The position numbers and the translations under genes are program-made. From Robiginitomaculum antarcticum DSM 21748 (GTDB lineage Bacteria; Pseudomonadota; Alphaproteobacteria; Caulobacterales; Maricaulaceae), in contig NZ_KB823011.1 in NCBI RefSeq assembly GCF_000365025.1, positions 1 through 64,000 of the forward strand: a DNA stretch of 64,000 nucleotides, written 5' to 3'. The stretch's first letter is position 1. Each line of letters starts with the position of its first letter. The notes under the pieces were generated by a model. The model saw only the letters and a program-made list of their open reading frames with translations, did no database searches and had not been told where the DNA came from. Shown here piece after piece: positions 1 through 9,133 of the stretch.

Positions 1-60
1 CCACCCCCTCCGCTTCGACCTTGGGTCTCAGCACCTCCCCCGCCTTGGCGGTGGAGCCAG
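1..60 (+). repeat. Left inverted-repeat arm of the DUF559 element
   Basis: Contains CCACCCCCTCCG at 1-12, a GACC/GGTC mini-hairpin, and the 25-bp box CACCTCCCCCGCC...GGTGGAG. The reverse complement of 413-470 matches both boxes nearly perfectly. The nuclease ATG follows immediately at 61. Confidence 0.85.
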
Positions 61-453
61 ATGAAAGCTAACCCTAAAACAAGAGGTCAGGCGAAGGCGT
101 TACGGAAAAAATTGACTGAAGCAGAATGGACATTATGGCATAAGCTAAAAGCCAAACAATTTTTCGGACTGCATTTTCGAAAGCAACATCCAATTGGACC
201 ATATATTACTGATTTCGCTTGCGTAAAAATAAAAGTGATAATCGAAGTGGATGGTGACAGTCATTATTTTGAAGTTGGCGTGAAAAAAGACGAAATTAGA
301 ACTGAATATTTAAATAATTTGGGATGGACGGTTTACCGTTATTCCAATGATGAAATTTACCATGAGGTCGATTCCGTGTTGGACGACCTTTATATAAAAC
401 TTGAGCCGCATCTTGCGGCCTCCACCGCCAAGGCGGGGGAGGTGAGCGCGTAG
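61..453 (+). CDS. DUF559 (PD-(D/E)XK, Vsr-like) endonuclease
   Basis: A 130-residue protein with the DUF559 layout: a basic N-terminal helix (residues 1-35), then FRKQHPIGPYITDFACVK and IIEVDGDSH (about 39-70), then a C-terminal WxVYRYSNDEI helix-strand unit. TDF and ExDGxxH fit the metal-binding residues of PD-(D/E)XK nucleases related to very-short-patch repair enzymes. The ATG abuts the left repeat arm, and the last dozen codons are read through the right arm. Codons are AT-richer than in neighbouring genes, which suggests recent arrival. Biological role in this family is poorly known. Involvement in moving the flanking repeats is my inference, and a repair or restriction role is possible. 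Confidence 0.85.
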   Translation: MKANPKTRGQAKALRKKLTEAEWTLWHKLKAKQFFGLHFRKQHPIGPYITDFACVKIKVIIEVDGDSHYFEVGVKKDEIRTEYLNNLGWTVYRYSNDEIYHEVDSVLDDLYIKLEPHLAASTAKAGEVSA

Positions 454-470
454 CGCTCGGAGGGGGTGGC
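413..470 (-). repeat. Right inverted-repeat arm of the DUF559 element
   Basis: Reverse complement of the left arm, differing in the variable hairpin (AGCGC-tac-GCGCT). The last codons and the TAG stop of the nuclease gene (451-453) lie inside this arm, so the repeat encodes the protein's C-terminus. Confidence 0.85.
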
Positions 471-494
471 GACATCCTCATGGAGACAATAAAT

Positions 495-1196
495 ATGACA
501 AATTTAGTAACAACGAAAATTGAAAACGGCGTTGCCATAATCACGATGGATGACGGCAAAGCCAATGTGCTGTCGACTGCGATGATTGGCGAGCTTAACG
601 ATGCTTTGGACGCCGCTGAAGACGCAGGCGCGATTGTCGTTTTGACCGGACGCGACGGCATGATGAGCGGCGGCTTTAACCTCAAAGAAATGCAGGCCGG
701 GCCGAAGCAGGCCATGACGCTGACCTCTTTAGGGTCAAAACTGGCCCGCCGGATTTTAGCCTTTCCCCGCCCCGTCATTTATGCGGCGAGCGGGCACAGT
801 ATTGCCATGGGCGCGTTTCTGGCGCTGGCCTGTGATTATCGTATGATCAAGGCCGGCAGCTTTAAAGTCGGTCTGAATGAGACCATGATCGGCATGACCA
901 TGCATAATTTTGGTATCGAGCTGGCCCGCTACCGCCTGCCGCTGCATTACTTTAACCGCTGCGTCATCAATGCCGAAATCTTTGATCCCAAAGGCGCCAT
1001 TCATGCCGGCTTTTTTGACCGCGTTGTTCCCGAAGAGCAGTGGGCTATGGCCGGCCCGATGGCTGCGCAAATGTTTGCGCAGCTCAATAAAGACGCGTTT
1101 AGCAATACCAAAATCCGCTCGCGTAAAGCCGTTTTTGAAATTCTGGATCAAGCGATTGAAGACGATCTTGATCCGGCCAAAATCCACGCTGTTTAA
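495..1196 (+). CDS. Crotonase / enoyl-CoA hydratase-isomerase family protein
   Basis: Single-domain crotonase of 233 residues, about the family's usual size. It would act on an acyl-CoA thioester in fatty-acid or related catabolism; the exact substrate is unknown. The first oxyanion-hole segment is SGGFN (residues 58-62) and the second is GHSIAMG (100-106). A Glu in GLNET lies near the usual catalytic position. I chose ATG 495 over ATG 480 because GGAG at 482-485 sits 9 bases upstream and the alignable sequence begins there. The DUF559 element ends about 25 bp upstream, so the promoter probably lies in or beyond that insertion. The C-terminus (EDDLDPAKIHAV) is complete. Confidence 0.88.
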   Translation: MTNLVTTKIENGVAIITMDDGKANVLSTAMIGELNDALDAAEDAGAIVVLTGRDGMMSGGFNLKEMQAGPKQAMTLTSLGSKLARRILAFPRPVIYAASGHSIAMGAFLALACDYRMIKAGSFKVGLNETMIGMTMHNFGIELARYRLPLHYFNRCVINAEIFDPKGAIHAGFFDRVVPEEQWAMAGPMAAQMFAQLNKDAFSNTKIRSRKAVFEILDQAIEDDLDPAKIHAV

Positions 1197-1210
1197 CTCG
1201 GGATTGCCTC

Positions 1211-1878
1211 ATTCATAAATTTGTAAAAGCCAATAAAAAAGGCCGTGATTTTGCGGTCGGTGATATTCATGGCTGTTATAAGCTTTTGAAAAAAGAGCTG
1301 CGCAATGTTGGATTTAATCCGAAAAAAGACCGCCTGTTTTCTGTCGGGGATATTATTGACCGCGGGCCGGATAGTGTGAAGTGTTTGAAACTGCTGGACG
1401 AGACATGGTTTCATATGGTGCGCGGCAATCACGAACAAATGTTGATCGAGGCTTACCGCATGGGGCCGGAACATAGCTTTTGGAAAAGCTATGGGAAATG
1501 GACGAAAAAACTCTCTAAATCCGAGCTGGCCGATTGGGTCAAGCGACTCGAGGATTTGCCGATTGCCATAACACTCGCCGTGAAAAATGGCGCGGTCGGG
1601 ATATGTCATGCCGAAACGCATGGCCGCAACTGGCGTAAATCGCGCGATAAGTTTGAAAGCATCAACGTCATGTTATGGGGACGGCGTATATTACGAAACA
1701 AGCCGGACTTTAGGGTTAAAGGCGTCGACTTTACGCTTCATGGACATACACCGCTGCGCCAGCCTCAATGGGTTAAAAATCGATATTTTATGGATACAGG
1801 CGCCTGCATATCAAACACTCTAACAATTGTGAAAATCAAAGATCTCCAAAAAGAGTATAAACAAAGGTGTAAAACGCC

Positions 1879-1882
<4 letters not shown>
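1211..1882 (+). CDS. Metallophosphoesterase (PPP-type serine/threonine phosphatase), apparent ATT start
   Basis: Calcineurin-like phosphoesterase related to bacteriophage-lambda-type protein phosphatases. Metal-binding motifs are in order: GDIHG (residues 17-21), GDIIDRGPDS (46-55), RGNHE (71-75), and a late HGHTP. The reading frame is open from 1172, but no ATG, GTG or TTG precedes the essential GDIHG. The first conventional codon is TTG 1286, which would delete the first metal site. I therefore place the start at ATT 1211, preceded by CGGGA 7 bases upstream, giving 223 residues, close to the family's length. The stop overlaps the GTG of the next gene (GTGA), indicating translational coupling. 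A sequencing error is the main alternative for the start. Confidence 0.75.
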
Positions 1883-3857
<1,975 letters not shown>

Positions 3858-3923
3858 TCATGAGTGCAGCGATATGGTTATCAAGGTGTAAAGAATTGAA
3901 AGTCTTCGTCTTTTTAGAGCTTT

Positions 3924-3941
3924 GCGTTAAGGTTTTGTCAA
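3924..3941 (-). promoter_or_regulatory. CtrA-like binding site upstream of ccrM
   Basis: On the minus strand the sequence TTGACAAAACCTTAACGC fits the CtrA consensus TTAA-N7-TTAAC with one mismatch in the first half. It is about 90 bp from the ccrM start, within the rnhB-ccrM spacer. CtrA activation of ccrM is established in Caulobacter; use here is inference. Confidence 0.55.
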
Positions 3942-3968
3942 TTGTGGTTAATATCCACACCCCATTTT

Positions 3969-4568
3969 TTAAGACCTGTTAACGCGCGCAGCCGCGCAAG
4001 GCGCAAATGACAAGCGGTGTAAAGGCGAGGGGCCCAGATCTGCCACGGCTGCGCGGTGAGCGGCGGTCGGATAGCCTTTATGCTGGGATAAATTAAAACC
4101 GGCAAAACGTTTATCCGCCGACACCATCAAACGGTCGCGTGTAACTTTGGCGACGATGGAGGCCGCTGCGACGGACAGCGATAGCGAATCGCCTTTGACC
4201 AAGGTCTGAACGTGGCAAGGTAAATCCGGCGCGCGGTTGCCGTCGACCAGCGCGCTATCGGGCGTGACCGGCAGGGCGAGAAGGGCCCTCTGCATGGCCA
4301 TCATGGTTGCGCCGAGGATGTTAATGCGGTCAATTTCTTCAGGTTCTGCAAATCCGACACCGATTAATGCTGTCTTTTGTAATGCGTTCAGCAAGTGTTC
4401 ACGCGCAGTGCGCGATAAAGACTTGCTATCGTTGAGTCCGTCCGGCCAGCCTTGGCGCGGGAGGATGACAGCCGCAGCGACAACAGGCCCTGCAAGGGGC
4501 CCGCGTCCGGCTTCGTCAATTCCCGCGACAAGACCCGGTAGACGGCATTCATAAGTCAAGTCGGGCAT
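3969..4568 (-). CDS. rnhB: Ribonuclease HII
   Basis: A 199-residue type 2 RNase H, which removes RNA of RNA:DNA hybrids and single misincorporated ribonucleotides. GIDEAGRGPLAGPVV (residues 16-30) carries the first Asp-Glu metal ligands; VDGNR and the SIVAKVTRDRLM helix follow in the usual order. Length and N-terminus are typical. It is encoded upstream of ccrM on the same strand with a spacer of about 135 bp that holds ccrM's own regulatory signals, so ccrM is probably transcribed separately as well. Confidence 0.96.
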   Translation of the reverse strand: MPDLTYECRLPGLVAGIDEAGRGPLAGPVVAAAVILPRQGWPDGLNDSKSLSRTAREHLLNALQKTALIGVGFAEPEEIDRINILGATMMAMQRALLALPVTPDSALVDGNRAPDLPCHVQTLVKGDSLSLSVAAASIVAKVTRDRLMVSADKRFAGFNLSQHKGYPTAAHRAAVADLGPSPLHRLSFAPCAAARVNRS

Positions 4569-4707
4569 AGACGTCCTTCAAGGCCTGTTCATCTTGATGA
4601 TGGCATTAATTTATGGACTGATTCCTGCTAAAATGCAGAAATTAGCCTTTTTGACACATTAGGCTTCTGCTAAGGCAGGCCGCAAATTTAAAGTGTAGGA
4701 GAACACG

Positions 4708-5097
4708 ATGATTAAATCACGTTTCGCAATTTTGGCCGCGGGCGCATTTATGACAGCTGCACTCGCAGCGTCTGCATCAGCAGTTGAAACCCCCGCAGAA
4801 TGTACGGCGCAGGGTGGCGATCTGATCGAAGTTAATGACGGCAAAGTCTGCTTTGTTCCGCTTATTGCTGAAGAATTCCAGAATGACGAAGACTATGCCG
4901 AGCTTAAAGGCGTTTATGACTGTAAGGGCGGCACAGTCCGCAAGACCAGCATTGGCGATTTTTGCATGATTTATGTCGAGCGTACGCCGAAGCCGGACGC
5001 TGTCGAGACACTTGCATCTGAAATGGACGCAGATGGCGAAGCCGTCGACGACGCTATTCGCAATGAAGCTTCCGAAGAGGCCGGCGACCAAGGCTAG
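4708..5097 (+). CDS. Secreted four-cysteine protein of unknown function
   Basis: A 129-residue protein with a clear Sec signal peptide (about residues 1-25, ending ASASA). The mature part has four cysteines (near 32, 48, 72 and 86), suited to two periplasmic disulfides. The C-terminal tail is very acidic and lacks motifs I recognise. A strong AGGAGA ribosome-binding site precedes ATG 4708, and a TTGACA hexamer at 4651-4656 could be its -35 element. A Rho-independent terminator follows at 5121-5153, so it is probably monocistronic. No function is assigned. Confidence 0.8.
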   Translation: MIKSRFAILAAGAFMTAALAASASAVETPAECTAQGGDLIEVNDGKVCFVPLIAEEFQNDEDYAELKGVYDCKGGTVRKTSIGDFCMIYVERTPKPDAVETLASEMDADGEAVDDAIRNEASEEAGDQG

Positions 5098-5120
5098 CCT
5101 CATCGCTGACGAAAAGTTTA

Positions 5121-5153
5121 AGCCTGCCTTGGATGCCAAGGCGGGTTTTTTCT
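5121..5153 (+). terminator. Rho-independent terminator
   Basis: Stem CCTGCCTTGG / CCAAGGCGGG with an ATG loop, followed by TTTTTTC. It sits 24 bp after the stop of the secreted four-cysteine gene. Confidence 0.85.
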
Positions 5154-5186
5154 TGCCCCTATCATTAACCGCGTTAGGCATAGATT

Positions 5187-5855
5187 ATGATCTTTGCCGT
5201 CATTCCCTCGCTTGACCCGCCAAAACGCTTTGCCCCGCTTCTGGACAATCTGCGCGCCGCAAATATCGAAATTGTGGTGAGTGACGGGGGCTCTGACGTC
5301 GCAGCTTTGCGCATAGCAATTGATCACGGCGCGCGGATTGTCTGCGGGCATAAAGGGCGCGGCCATCAACTGGCGCGCGGCGCGGCCTATAGCGGCGCGG
5401 GGGCGCAGGATTGGCTGCTCTTTGTTCATGCGGACAGCGAGTTACCGGAGAATGTCTCGGCGCTGCTTGAGCGTCATATGGCCCGCCATCCTCAGCGCGC
5501 AGGCTATTTTCAATTCCGCCTTGATGACACGGGGCTATGGCCGCGCTTTACCGAGTTTTGGGTGGGGATGCGGTGTATGTGGCTTAACCTGCCCTATGGC
5601 GATCAGGGCCTGTTTATTCGCAAGGATTTATATGACTCTGTCGGCGGATATAACCGACAACCCCTGTTTGAGGATGTCGATATGATCCGACGGCTTGGCG
5701 GGTATCGCATAAAGACACTTGGCGGGCATCTTACGACCGATGCGGGAAAATATCGCCGCGACGGATATCGCAGGCGGACATTTTCTAATCTGGGCCTGAT
5801 TATCGCCTATTTAAAAGGCGAGAGCGCGCAAGACATCGCGAAACGGTATTCATGA
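5187..5855 (+). CDS. TIGR04283-type family 2 glycosyltransferase
   Basis: A 222-residue GT-A glycosyltransferase. It has an N-terminal VIPSLD strand, VSDGGSD (about 31-37), the metal-binding FVHADSELP segment (about 79-87) and a late FEDVDMIRRL element. The arrangement matches the 'rSAM/selenodomain-associated transferase 2' family, often annotated as arsenosugar biosynthesis. The next gene, overlapping by 4 bp (ATGA), is the usual transferase-1 partner. The radical-SAM and selenodomain partners that name the family are not in the window, so substrate assignment is open. Confidence 0.82.
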   Translation: MIFAVIPSLDPPKRFAPLLDNLRAANIEIVVSDGGSDVAALRIAIDHGARIVCGHKGRGHQLARGAAYSGAGAQDWLLFVHADSELPENVSALLERHMARHPQRAGYFQFRLDDTGLWPRFTEFWVGMRCMWLNLPYGDQGLFIRKDLYDSVGGYNRQPLFEDVDMIRRLGGYRIKTLGGHLTTDAGKYRRDGYRRRTFSNLGLIIAYLKGESAQDIAKRYS

Positions 5856-6430
5856 CGCCGCGCCTTGTTGTCTTTACCAAAGCCCCGGTTCTGGGCGGCG
5901 CGAAAACGCGTCTGGCTGCGGGCATTGGGAAAGTCCACGCAAACCGGCTTTACCGCGCCATGATCCGCGCCGTCATTCGCCGGACGCGCGACCCCAGATG
6001 GGAGACACAGCTTTGGGTCGCGCCCGATGCGGCGGCCAGCGCAAAATTCGGCGGGGTGTGGCCTGATGATCTACGCCGTATACTGCAGGGCAGCGGCAGT
6101 CTGTCGCCGCGTCTGACCCGCGCCATGGCCGCCAAAGGCCCGGTGATTGTCATCGGAACAGACGCGCCTCAAATCCGCGCGCGCGATATAGCCCAAGCGC
6201 TGAGATTGCTGCGCCATAATGACCTGGTCTTCGGCCCCTGTGACGATGGCGGCTTTTGGCTCATTGCAGCGAACGGCCCTGTCGATAGCGCACTATTTGA
6301 AAATATTGCATGGTCAACGGACACCGCGCTCGCCGATGTGCAGCGCAATTGTGTCGGCCGCGTGGCTTACCTTCGCACGCTCATTGATGTCGATGATATA
6401 GAGGCGTTGAGACAGGTGCGGCAGAGCTAG
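5852..6430 (+). CDS. TIGR04282-type glycosyltransferase (DUF2064)
   Basis: A 192-residue nucleotide-sugar-transferase-like protein starting VVFTKAPVLGGAKTRLA (a nucleotidyltransferase-like loop), with IGTDAPQI (about 98-105) and PCDDGGFWLI (about 129-138). These are hallmarks of the 'transferase 1, rSAM/selenodomain-associated' (DUF2064) family. It is translationally coupled to the TIGR04283 gene. The pair probably makes a glycosylated small molecule or envelope component; the arsenosugar label for these families is not established for this organism. Confidence 0.82.
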   Translation: MTPRLVVFTKAPVLGGAKTRLAAGIGKVHANRLYRAMIRAVIRRTRDPRWETQLWVAPDAAASAKFGGVWPDDLRRILQGSGSLSPRLTRAMAAKGPVIVIGTDAPQIRARDIAQALRLLRHNDLVFGPCDDGGFWLIAANGPVDSALFENIAWSTDTALADVQRNCVGRVAYLRTLIDVDDIEALRQVRQS

Positions 6431-6433
6431 CCC

Positions 6434-6886
6434 TCACTCCACTCGCACGCAGTCATGCCGGATCATGGATGACCATCCTGTTTTCGTTTGCGCGTCGGCG
6501 GCCCACATCATGCCGGTCTGGGTCGGCCAAAAGCCAAAACGGGCGAGGCCGGACGGCATGTGCGCGCTAAACCCCATCGCGCCGTCATGCATATCGGACA
6601 CATCAGCCAGCGTCCCGATAGAGGTTCCGCCATCGCTGGTAAATGACCAAAACGTTGGAATCTTGTCGCGGTTTAGGCCGTAATGCGCGATTTCCTGATA
6701 GGTTTTTTTGCCCTCGCCAATGTCCCAATTGGCCTCCAGACGGATAAATTTCCCGTCCAAAATGGGGCTATAGTGCCGCTCGCATACAACTTTGCCCATC
6801 GGTGTATCGGAAACGGTGGCGACCCAAGTTCCGATAAGCGGAGCCATGAATCCCATTTTACCCCGTCCGGCTTTCCACGCTGGCAT
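6434..6886 (-). CDS. DUF1579-like hypothetical protein
   Basis: A 150-residue protein without signal peptide. It shows the pattern of small beta-barrel DUF1579-like proteins: LIGTWV near the N-terminus, CERHYSPILDGKFIRLE in the middle, and alternating short strands to the end. The function is unknown. ATG 6886 is preferred over 6910 because GGGAGG lies just upstream; that start still overlaps the preceding hydrolase region, so the two genes form an operon. Confidence 0.65.
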   Translation of the reverse strand: MPAWKAGRGKMGFMAPLIGTWVATVSDTPMGKVVCERHYSPILDGKFIRLEANWDIGEGKKTYQEIAHYGLNRDKIPTFWSFTSDGGTSIGTLADVSDMHDGAMGFSAHMPSGLARFGFWPTQTGMMWAADAQTKTGWSSMIRHDCVRVE

Positions 6887-6896
6887 TGTTTCCTCC

Positions 6897-7850
6897 CTAT
6901 TTAACTCCAAGCATATCTTTTAGAATTTTAGTCTGTTTGTCAAAAGCGACGCTGCCGGGGGCGATCAGCTCGACATGGCCTTCATCAGCAATGATGTGAA
7001 TATAGGCTGCGTCGCCTGCCTCAGTTGCTTTCGCTGTAAATTGCTGTCCCAGCACAGGTGGGGCGATGGTGTCGCGCGCGCCATTAACGCTATGAATGAT
7101 GACGCCCATCGGGAGCAGACGGTCGCTGGATGTTTCGGCCAGAACGTCGGCGCGTGTCCGGTTGGGTAATCCGGTCAGCGAGTCTTTTATCGACGTCAGA
7201 CAGCCGGGTAAGGTGAGCGGTTCTGACGCATCTAAATCCGCCAGTCCGCCGGAATTGACCACCCCGATCAAATCAATCTGCGGCTTGGTATACAGCGCGC
7301 TGCCTTCGGGCAGGTTTTCACGCCCCGCCAGCCATGTGATTAAATGCCCGCCGGCGCTGTGACCCAACCCGGCAATGCGGTTTAGATCCAGATTATATTT
7401 CTGCGCATAGTCAGGAAGCAGATCCGCAGCGCGTGAGACATCTATGAAGGTTCCGGGATATCCGCCGCCTTCTTCGTCAACGCCGCGATATTCGATGTTC
7501 CACACGGCCATGCCGTTTTCCCGTAAATGTTCGGCAGCGTAATTCATCAATGTGCGATCGGCGATAGACTTTTGCCAGCATCCGCCATGCACCATGATGA
7601 CAACAGGATGAGGGCCTTTGCTTTGCGGAATCCAGACATCCACGATATCCGTCTCTGCATCGCCAAATGTAACGCTGGTCGTGGGAGCAGGTTTGGTACG
7701 CGACGTCAGATCGCCCCAGCTCATCACGGGTTTGGCTATGGCGATAGGGACCTCGACCTTAACAGGAGTCGTGGCCGTGGGTTCTGGCGTTTTGGCCTGA
7801 CAGGCGGACAGCAAAAGCACGGCGAGAGGCAGGGTTTTCAATAATGTCAT
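6897..7850 (-). CDS. Alpha/beta hydrolase (esterase-like) lipoprotein
   Basis: A 317-residue exported hydrolase. The N-terminus MTLLKTLPLAVLLLSACQ has a lipobox (LSAC), so it is probably anchored in a membrane. The catalytic domain has MVHGGCW (HGG oxyanion hole), the nucleophile elbow GHSAGGH and a C-terminal DEGHVELI with the putative catalytic His. This matches the hormone-sensitive-lipase / kynurenine-formamidase-like esterase group. ATG 7850 has an AAGGA site 8 bases upstream; the longer frame to 7883 adds no recognisable sequence. The divergent neighbour at 7898 is kynureninase-like, so an aryl-formamidase role is possible but unproven. Confidence 0.78.
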   Translation of the reverse strand: MTLLKTLPLAVLLLSACQAKTPEPTATTPVKVEVPIAIAKPVMSWGDLTSRTKPAPTTSVTFGDAETDIVDVWIPQSKGPHPVVIMVHGGCWQKSIADRTLMNYAAEHLRENGMAVWNIEYRGVDEEGGGYPGTFIDVSRAADLLPDYAQKYNLDLNRIAGLGHSAGGHLITWLAGRENLPEGSALYTKPQIDLIGVVNSGGLADLDASEPLTLPGCLTSIKDSLTGLPNRTRADVLAETSSDRLLPMGVIIHSVNGARDTIAPPVLGQQFTAKATEAGDAAYIHIIADEGHVELIAPGSVAFDKQTKILKDMLGVK

Positions 7851-7897
7851 ATGGCGGTTCCTTTGCCCAGACTCTACTGGCAATTGACTAGGCTGTC

Positions 7898-9133
7898 ATG
7901 CAAAACAATCGGATGAATATCACTACCCGAGAACAGGCCATTGCCGCCGATAAGACCGACCCGTTAGCCCCCGCGCGGGATAATTTTATCCTGCCGGACG
8001 GCGTCACCTATATGGTCGGGCACTCGCTTGGACCGCCGACCAAAGCCGCGCTCGAAGCTGTCGATAAATGCGCGCGCCAGTCTTGGGCAAACGGCCTTGT
8101 CGGATCATGGAACAGCGCAGGCTGGTTTGATCTGGCGGCCAATCTGGGTGACCGTCTGTCGGTTATGATTGGGGCCGCGCCCGGCGAAGTCATGGTGACC
8201 GATACGGTCTCGATTAATCTGTTTAAACTTGCCGCCAGCGCATTGCCCTTGACCCAAGGCGCGCGCCAAATTTGTGTTGATGCCGACGAGTTTCCAACCG
8301 ATCAATATATCGCGCAAAGCTTTGCGGATATGGCCGCAATTCAGTGTAACCGTGTTGAAGACGGCGGGGATAAAGCCGCCATCGCAAAGGGCGGCGTCTA
8401 TATCAAAAGCGCAGTCAATTACCGGTCCGGCGCGCGGGTTGATATGGCCGGCTATGAGGCGCTTGCGCGTAAATCCGGCGCGCTGATCATCTGGGATCTG
8501 AGCCACGCTACGGGCGTTATGGCGTTTAATATGCACGGCGTCGGGGCCAAGCTTGCGACGGGATGCACGTATAAATATCTGAATGGCGGGCCGGGCGCGC
8601 CGTCATTTATTTATGCGGCACAGGATTTAATTCCAAACTTAAATACGCCGCTTCCGGGCTGGATGGGTCATGCCAAGCCTTTTGATTTTAATCCGCATTA
8701 TACTCCGCAAGACAGCGCCGCGCGATTTGCCTCCGGCACGCCGCCCATCCTATCGCTTTGCGCTTTGGACGGCGCATTGGAAAGTTTTGATGGCGTCGAT
8801 ATGGCGGCGCTTGACGCAAAATCCGGCGCGCTGGGCGGTCTGTGTATTGCCCGCGCCGACGCGCTGGGCCTGACGGTTAGCTCTCCACGCGAGGCTGCAC
8901 AACGCGGCGGGCATGTCAGCCTTCAAATCGATAATGGATATCCCATCACCCGCGCGCTTCATGCCCGCGGTTATCACACGGATTTCCGCACCCCCGACAC
9001 GATACGCTTTGGCTTCTCGCCACTTTATATTCGCTACGCCGATGTCTGGGACGTGATGGATGCGCTCGGTGATTTACTTGCAAGTGGAGAGTGGGACAGA
9101 CCAGAGTTTCATGCCCGCAGTAAGGTGACTTAA
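7898..9133 (+). CDS. kynU: Kynureninase-like class V aminotransferase-fold enzyme
   Basis: A PLP-dependent fold-type I enzyme of 411 residues, matching kynureninase length. GHSLGPP near residue 41 corresponds to the kynureninase NSLG region. WDLSHATG carries the PLP-ring-contacting Asp, and CTYKYLNGGPGAP contains the Schiff-base Lys. Kynureninase cleaves kynurenine to anthranilate and alanine. The stop overlaps the end of the convergent uracil-DNA glycosylase gene by 4 bp. ATG 7898 or the internal ATG 7913 could be used. No tryptophan dioxygenase gene is visible in the window. Confidence 0.82.
   Translation: MQNNRMNITTREQAIAADKTDPLAPARDNFILPDGVTYMVGHSLGPPTKAALEAVDKCARQSWANGLVGSWNSAGWFDLAANLGDRLSVMIGAAPGEVMVTDTVSINLFKLAASALPLTQGARQICVDADEFPTDQYIAQSFADMAAIQCNRVEDGGDKAAIAKGGVYIKSAVNYRSGARVDMAGYEALARKSGALIIWDLSHATGVMAFNMHGVGAKLATGCTYKYLNGGPGAPSFIYAAQDLIPNLNTPLPGWMGHAKPFDFNPHYTPQDSAARFASGTPPILSLCALDGALESFDGVDMAALDAKSGALGGLCIARADALGLTVSSPREAAQRGGHVSLQIDNGYPITRALHARGYHTDFRTPDTIRFGFSPLYIRYADVWDVMDALGDLLASGEWDRPEFHARSKVT

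Larger units (their letters stand above)
1..470. mobile_element. Inverted-repeat element carrying a DUF559 nuclease gene
   Basis: Two composite inverted-repeat arms enclose a single DUF559 endonuclease gene. Each arm reads, outside to inside, CCACCCCCTCCG, then a short variable hairpin (GACC-ttg-GGTC on the left, AGCGC-tac-GCGCT on the right), then a near-identical box of about 25 bp (36-56 on the left, 421-446 on the right) that itself folds around CCGCC-TTGG-CGG. The left arm begins at base 1, so the element may extend beyond the window. The right arm ends about 25 bp before the start codon of the crotonase gene. A second copy of the arms, without the nuclease, lies at 30573-30752. That pairing suggests a mobile unit and its non-autonomous derivative. 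The repeats are seen directly; mobility is inference. Confidence 0.6.

Noticed and set aside
296-778. 160-codon minus-strand frame
   Set aside because: It crosses the repeat arm and the start of the crotonase gene, and its translation is low-complexity without recognisable motifs.
756-1187. Minus-strand frame over the crotonase gene
   Set aside because: Shadow of a well-supported gene on the other strand.
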